This document shows positions 6,213 through 9,581 of a DNA stretch of 9,581 nucleotides, one piece after another. The stretch spans positions 1 to 9,581 of the forward strand of contig CAZRPU010000067.1 in the NCBI GenBank assembly GCA_964602055.1, given 5' to 3'. Both the position numbers and the translations under genes were made by a program. Origin of the DNA: JACPLA01 sp964602055 (GTDB taxonomy: Bacteria > Bacteroidota > Ignavibacteria > UBA10030). The notes under the pieces are model-generated. The model made no database searches. It saw nothing but the letters and a program-made list of their open reading frames with translations, and was not told the DNA's origin. Each line of letters opens with the position of its first letter. Positions within the stretch are counted from its first letter, which is position 1.

Positions 6213-8111
6213 CTACAATTGTACAGAAAGGTATCCGATCACTGCGAAATCACTGGTCACACCAATAGGAATCGTACGATAAGAACGATTGAGGATGTTC
6301 TGTAATTCAATTCTTCCGATCACCTCCCGTGCAAACCAGATTTTCCCGAGGTCCTGGACCACAGAACAATCAACGATCCAGTGCTCCGGTGCAACGCCGT
6401 CCGATCCGATTCCATAATCGTCGTCCTGCGCGGGGTCAATGGCAAATTCCGACCAGGAGGTTTTCGCTGAACCTCGCAGGGAAATAGAGAAGCTCGTGTA
6501 TGTTGCTATTCGAAATGTGTTGCTGACTGCCAGTTGATGCCGTGGAATCTCCGGGGCCTGAAGATTCTGGGTAAAACTGTAACGCATTTCGATGGTAGCG
6601 TTGGAAGACCAGTTCAGCCCCGCCAGTAACTCCATTCCTCCAAATACCCTTCGACGAATGTTCTCATACTGGCCTGAAAAGACAAGATCTCCTGGAACAT
6701 CGGACCGAATAATGGAAAGGGGGCGCCGCGTGATGAGGTTGTCTGTGGCAGAATAAAATGCGACGATGTCAAGGTTTACTTTCCCCTCATGATTCAATCG
6801 TAATTCGATGCCCGAAGATCGGGCGGACTTGAGAGCAGAAGATCCTCTTACGCTGAACGTATCATTTCCTGCCAGGGCCGGACGGTATCGCCATGTGGAA
6901 AAGCTGCCAAACATCTCCAGAAGGGATGGCGACCGTTCAATGCTGCTTATGCGCAGTTCGAGGTTATCTGCCCGGATTTTGACATCTCCTGATCGCAGGA
7001 ACGATTCGTTCAACCCCTTTTCAAAGCGAGCTTGAGCGGTTCCTTGCCAGGATGTGTACTCAACATCTGCGGTGATGCCCACGGACCATGTGGTCCGGTC
7101 GATGTCACGGCCGAATAGTTGCCGATTCTGATCATGAACGTCAATTGAATGGGCGGAGAGTTCGAGAGGAAGGCTGATCTGCACGTTTTCTCCGGATAAA
7201 ATCCGAACGACGGGATTGAGAGTGCCGACAGAGCTTTCGTAATGTCCGCCCTCCGTTCCAATTTGATTGCGCATCGTCACCGATGCGGCATCGCGGCGGG
7301 CGTTGAGATCCACGGACGTGAACAGTTCCCGAATTGAAATCCGCACCGTTCCCAGCGCCCCTGAAAAAAAAGCAAAGGTCGGGAGAAACGGTACCTGTTC
7401 CCATGCTTCGAATACATTGACCCCTGCCACAATGGAGAAGTCCCTGCCGAACTCCAATTCCAGCGAGCCGATATAATGGCGATTCGGCTCAGAGAACGTT
7501 GGAAGATCGATATACGGAATCAGAATGTGGTCCCTGTCCGCATACCCGACCGAAAAATAGGAGAATCCTCCGGCCATGATCCTGTAAGCAAACCGATCAA
7601 GACGGTCGGAGACAGCAACGGACCCGGAAAAGCCGATCTTGTTTCTATTATAGAAGGGGAGATTATCCCTCGTGTATTCCTGCAGAATGACATCCCCGGT
7701 TTCGCTTCCGCCGAAGATCCGGCTCATGATCATCAACGAATCGGGGATTTCAGATCGTTTAAGCGAGATCCTTCCTCCGGGAAAACTCCCTTGTTCCGTC
7801 AGCGACGGTTGTAGCGTTGCTTCGGGGGGACCCATGGTGATCAGGTCGAACGGGGCATAGTCCGGAGAGGAGAGGTTCAGGATGAAACTGTCGAATGGCA
7901 TTCCATCGATGGCAACGCCGGCAGAGGGGGACGACCAGGTGCCATGGCCTCGACCGAGGAGAACCGGAACGTAACGCGTCGCTGAAACAAAAAAAAGCGA
8001 CGAGTTTCTGCGAAGGTAATCTGATGCACGTTGTTCAAGAACAGGTGTTTGTGCGCGCACTTCCAGAGCGGTCAACGTGGCGATGCCGAGGATGAGAAAT
8101 CGAATTTTCAT
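6213..8111 (-). CDS. TonB-dependent-receptor-like outer-membrane barrel protein
   Basis: The 632-residue protein has a signal peptide (basic MKIR, hydrophobic core FLILGIATLTAL, probable cleavage after VRA at 20). A plug-like region of about 100 residues follows, containing GRGHG (53-57), VAIDGMPF (66-73), which resembles the vDGvP motif of receptor plugs, and GGRISLKRS (112-120). The rest, from about 125 on, alternates polar and apolar residues in long antiparallel-strand patterns. It ends in LQNILNRSY (603-611) and a final strand finishing in VQL, a TonB-receptor-like C-terminus. No TonB box and no carboxypeptidase-like N-terminal domain is apparent, and the plug is degenerate, so energised uptake by TonB is uncertain. 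It could instead be a passive or TonB-independent channel. Its ATG overlaps the stop of the preceding gene (ATGA, 8108-8111). Substrate unknown. It is last in the cassette, followed by the palindrome at 6128. Confidence 0.84.
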   Translation of the reverse strand: MKIRFLILGIATLTALEVRAQTPVLEQRASDYLRRNSSLFFVSATRYVPVLLGRGHGTWSSPSAGVAIDGMPFDSFILNLSSPDYAPFDLITMGPPEATLQPSLTEQGSFPGGRISLKRSEIPDSLMIMSRIFGGSETGDVILQEYTRDNLPFYNRNKIGFSGSVAVSDRLDRFAYRIMAGGFSYFSVGYADRDHILIPYIDLPTFSEPNRHYIGSLELEFGRDFSIVAGVNVFEAWEQVPFLPTFAFFSGALGTVRISIRELFTSVDLNARRDAASVTMRNQIGTEGGHYESSVGTLNPVVRILSGENVQISLPLELSAHSIDVHDQNRQLFGRDIDRTTWSVGITADVEYTSWQGTAQARFEKGLNESFLRSGDVKIRADNLELRISSIERSPSLLEMFGSFSTWRYRPALAGNDTFSVRGSSALKSARSSGIELRLNHEGKVNLDIVAFYSATDNLITRRPLSIIRSDVPGDLVFSGQYENIRRRVFGGMELLAGLNWSSNATIEMRYSFTQNLQAPEIPRHQLAVSNTFRIATYTSFSISLRGSAKTSWSEFAIDPAQDDDYGIGSDGVAPEHWIVDCSVVQDLGKIWFAREVIGRIELQNILNRSYRTIPIGVTSDFAVIGYLSVQL

Positions 8112-8692
8112 GGACGACTCAGGCCCACCGAAAAACCGACGGCAATGATCGCGACGGGATCGAGCCCGACGAAGATCGGCTGATACGAGGCGAGCAACGA
8201 TATCGGGACTGAATTCGTTTGAAGGACCAAAGCCCCCTCAAAGGAAATCCCAAACTCTGATTCGACAGCATTTTCAAATCCGGGCCGCACCGGCGGACCG
8301 GTCATGATAAAGGCATTGTTCACGAGACGCACGGCCACGGAAGCATCAAGATTTCCGGAAAGATTCTGTTCGAGGGAGAATCCGCCCCCAAGCTGGAAAA
8401 GCAGCACCTGCGGAATCTCTGCTTTCCGCGGAGTTTCAGCCGGCGCATGCCATGAGACCAGTCCAACCGCCGTGATCGATAGCGGGTGATCGAGGGGAAT
8501 CCTGGCGTATGCTCCGGCGGCCGGCCCGGCTTTCCAGTACGTGCCGAAGTCCATTTGCGGACTGATCCATTGCGCGGTGAGAGAAAACGATGTTTGTGAC
8601 CAGTTGAGGTTTTGTGAAGACACAGCGGGTGACAGAAGGGCCAGGAACGCGGTGGCTTGAAGCAAACACCTTATGGAAACATTGGCCGTCAT
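8108..8692 (-). CDS. Secreted probable outer-membrane beta-barrel protein, 194 residues
   Basis: The start is the ATG at 8690-8692. The frame stays open further upstream, to 8986, but that extension is rich in Arg, Cys, Pro and His and lies over the DUF1634 gene in another frame, so I reject it. From this start there is a signal peptide with hydrophobic core CLLQATAFLALLSPAV and likely cleavage before QNLNW (about residue 26). The mature part alternates apolar and polar residues, with strands such as SFSLTAQWIS, LLFQLGGGFSLE, SVAVRL, ISLLASYQ and a final AIIAVGFSVGL. It has no cysteines and no lipobox. This fits a small outer-membrane barrel of about eight strands, but I recognise no family. 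Its ATG overlaps the DUF1634 stop (ATGA, 8689-8692) and its TGA overlaps the receptor-like gene's ATG, with no clear ribosome-binding site at either. Cotranslation with these neighbours suggests a shared task at the cell envelope. Confidence 0.8.
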   Translation of the reverse strand: MTANVSIRCLLQATAFLALLSPAVSSQNLNWSQTSFSLTAQWISPQMDFGTYWKAGPAAGAYARIPLDHPLSITAVGLVSWHAPAETPRKAEIPQVLLFQLGGGFSLEQNLSGNLDASVAVRLVNNAFIMTGPPVRPGFENAVESEFGISFEGALVLQTNSVPISLLASYQPIFVGLDPVAIIAVGFSVGLSRP

Positions 8693-9045
8693 GAAATGGA
8701 GATCATCACTTCGATAAGGAGAACCGCAAGGACTGCCACAGAAACACCGACAAACTTCCAGTCGCGCTCTGCCATGAACGAGACGACGGCGGCCCCGACG
8801 CGGAGAACTGGTGTGAAGATGAGCATCATGATTCCGGCATAAAGGAGCAGTTCGCTGAGGGGGAGACGCCCCTGCATCGAAGCGCTGAGAAATTCTGAGA
8901 TGGCAAGGAGCGTTTCCGGGGGTTCTGAAAGCGGAACAAGAGACGCTGAAATGAGGCCTCCGAGCAACACGCCTGCACTGAGCCACATGCCGATCTTCAG
9001 AGTCCGCGCTATCCAGAGATCATGATCTGGTTGTTGGCCGGCCAT
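8689..9045 (-). CDS. DUF1634 (COG4272-type) inner-membrane protein
   Basis: The 118-residue protein has three membrane segments, at about residues 17-37, 66-90 and 97-117. The polar start MAGQQPDHDLWIARTLKIGMWLS and the central LSELLLYAGIMMLIFTPVLRVG stretch, with its short loop before the last helix (ERDWKF, 93-98), are characteristic of DUF1634. Genes of this family are often found next to TauE/SafE permeases, as here, so it is probably an accessory subunit of that transporter; its biochemical role is not known. I chose the ATG at 9043-9045, which overlaps the permease stop by one base (TGATG). The upstream in-frame ATG at 9099 lies inside the permease gene and would add 18 unlikely residues. 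No ribosome-binding site is evident at the junction, so reinitiation after the permease is likely. Its stop overlaps the next gene's start. Confidence 0.86.
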   Translation of the reverse strand: MAGQQPDHDLWIARTLKIGMWLSAGVLLGGLISASLVPLSEPPETLLAISEFLSASMQGRLPLSELLLYAGIMMLIFTPVLRVGAAVVSFMAERDWKFVGVSVAVLAVLLIEVMISIS

Positions 9046-9581
9046 CAGCGCATGATCAATTGAATGGACGCTGCCATGAGCACAACAACGAACACCCACT
9101 TGAGGTCCCTTGCTTTCAGAACTCTGCTCAGGCGAATGCCCATGAACGAACCCAGCAAGACGCCGAGCGCTGCGGGTGCAGCTGTATGCGGGTCGAGGTG
9201 GCCTTCAGCAAAATAAACGAATGCCCCTGCCGCGGCGGTTACGCCGATCATGAAATTACTGGTCGCTGTTGCAGCCTTCAGCGGAACGCCTGACAAAAGA
9301 TGCATAGCGGGAACCTTGAAGATACCGCCCCCCAGGCCAAGCAGACCGGAAACATTCCCCGCCAGAAGCGAAATGAACATCGTCGGCGTGATATTTTTTA
9401 CATTGTACTGGATGGCCCTGTTTGACAGCTCGTCATGGAATTGCCCGCTCAAGGCCCCGTTCTTATCGGCCCCTGCAGGAGTCATTGCCGTCAGTTTTTC
9501 GCTGAAGGCCATCATCACGGCTATTCCCACAAGCAGAACGCCAAAGATCTTCGTCAGCACGGCGGCATCAAGGATCGAAGC
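9045..9581 (-). CDS. TauE/SafE-family permease, N-terminus cut off by window edge
   Basis: TauE/SafE proteins are inner-membrane carriers of anions, mostly sulfur compounds such as sulfite or sulfoacetate; the substrate here is not determined. The frame is open to the right edge. The visible 178 residues correspond to the C-terminal two thirds of a protein usually of 250-300 residues, and the true start lies beyond 9581. A GTG at 9558-9560 is internal, since coherent family-like sequence (ASILDAAVLTKIFG) continues upstream of it. In visible numbering, a membrane helix at about 10-26 is followed by a polar loop of about 35 residues. Then comes the family signature SGLLGLGGGIFKVP (78-91), GVPLKAATATSNFMIGVTAA (98-117), the LDPHTAAPAALG (129-140) stretch and GSFMGIRLSRVL (144-155), with a last helix ending in QLIMR. 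It is the most upstream gene seen in the cassette and overlaps DUF1634 by one base. Confidence 0.94.
   Translation of the reverse strand, partial: ASILDAAVLTKIFGVLLVGIAVMMAFSEKLTAMTPAGADKNGALSGQFHDELSNRAIQYNVKNITPTMFISLLAGNVSGLLGLGGGIFKVPAMHLLSGVPLKAATATSNFMIGVTAAAGAFVYFAEGHLDPHTAAPAALGVLLGSFMGIRLSRVLKARDLKWVFVVVLMAASIQLIMR

Noticed and set aside
8693..8986. N-terminal extension of the 194-residue secreted protein by 98 residues.
   Set aside because: The extension lies over the DUF1634 gene in another frame, is rich in Arg/Cys/Pro/His and would bury a good signal peptide.

Overview
The window reads as a chromosomal segment of a Gram-negative bacterium of the Bacteroidota/Chlorobiota (FCB) type. 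This placement is inference. It rests on a DUF2851 protein (a family found mainly in that group), a TonB-dependent-receptor-like outer-membrane barrel, and Shine-Dalgarno sequences that are weak or absent before most genes. Base composition looks balanced and even across the genes. I saw no insertion sequence, integrase, phage gene, rRNA, tRNA or CRISPR array. Twelve protein genes fill the window, all but one on the minus strand, and no gene-free stretch exceeds 300 bases.

Left part (1-4548). A TerB-family gene runs off the left edge. A 66-residue hydrophobic protein, the only plus-strand gene, is divergent from it. That small gene meets, with overlapping stop codons, the end of a minus-strand run: DUF2851 protein, Fpg/Nei-family DNA glycosylase, the ribosome-assembly GTPase RsgA and a four-helix membrane protein. 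Spacings within the run are 10 bp, 28 bp and a 3-base overlap, so it is probably one operon. The DUF2851 reading frame carries its conserved N-terminus upstream of any standard start codon. Its leader holds an imperfect 9-10 bp repeat built on GCAGATT.

Middle (4664-6212). dcd (dCTP deaminase) and pyrF (orotidine-5'-phosphate decarboxylase), 19 bp apart, supply pyrimidine nucleotides: PyrF makes UMP, and Dcd makes dUTP, the precursor of dTMP. A 168-bp gap upstream of dcd contains a GC-rich interrupted palindrome.

Right part (6213-9581). A tightly coupled membrane cassette: a TauE/SafE-family permease (cut by the right edge), a DUF1634 membrane protein, a secreted 194-residue probable outer-membrane protein, and a TonB-dependent-receptor-like barrel. 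Every junction is a 1- or 4-base start/stop overlap, and no good ribosome-binding site is visible at any of them, so translation is probably coupled. The inner-membrane pair is a known association. Its joining to two outer-membrane proteins is the least explained feature here and the best candidate for an undescribed function, probably transport of a small anion or sulfur compound, though nothing in the sequence fixes the substrate.
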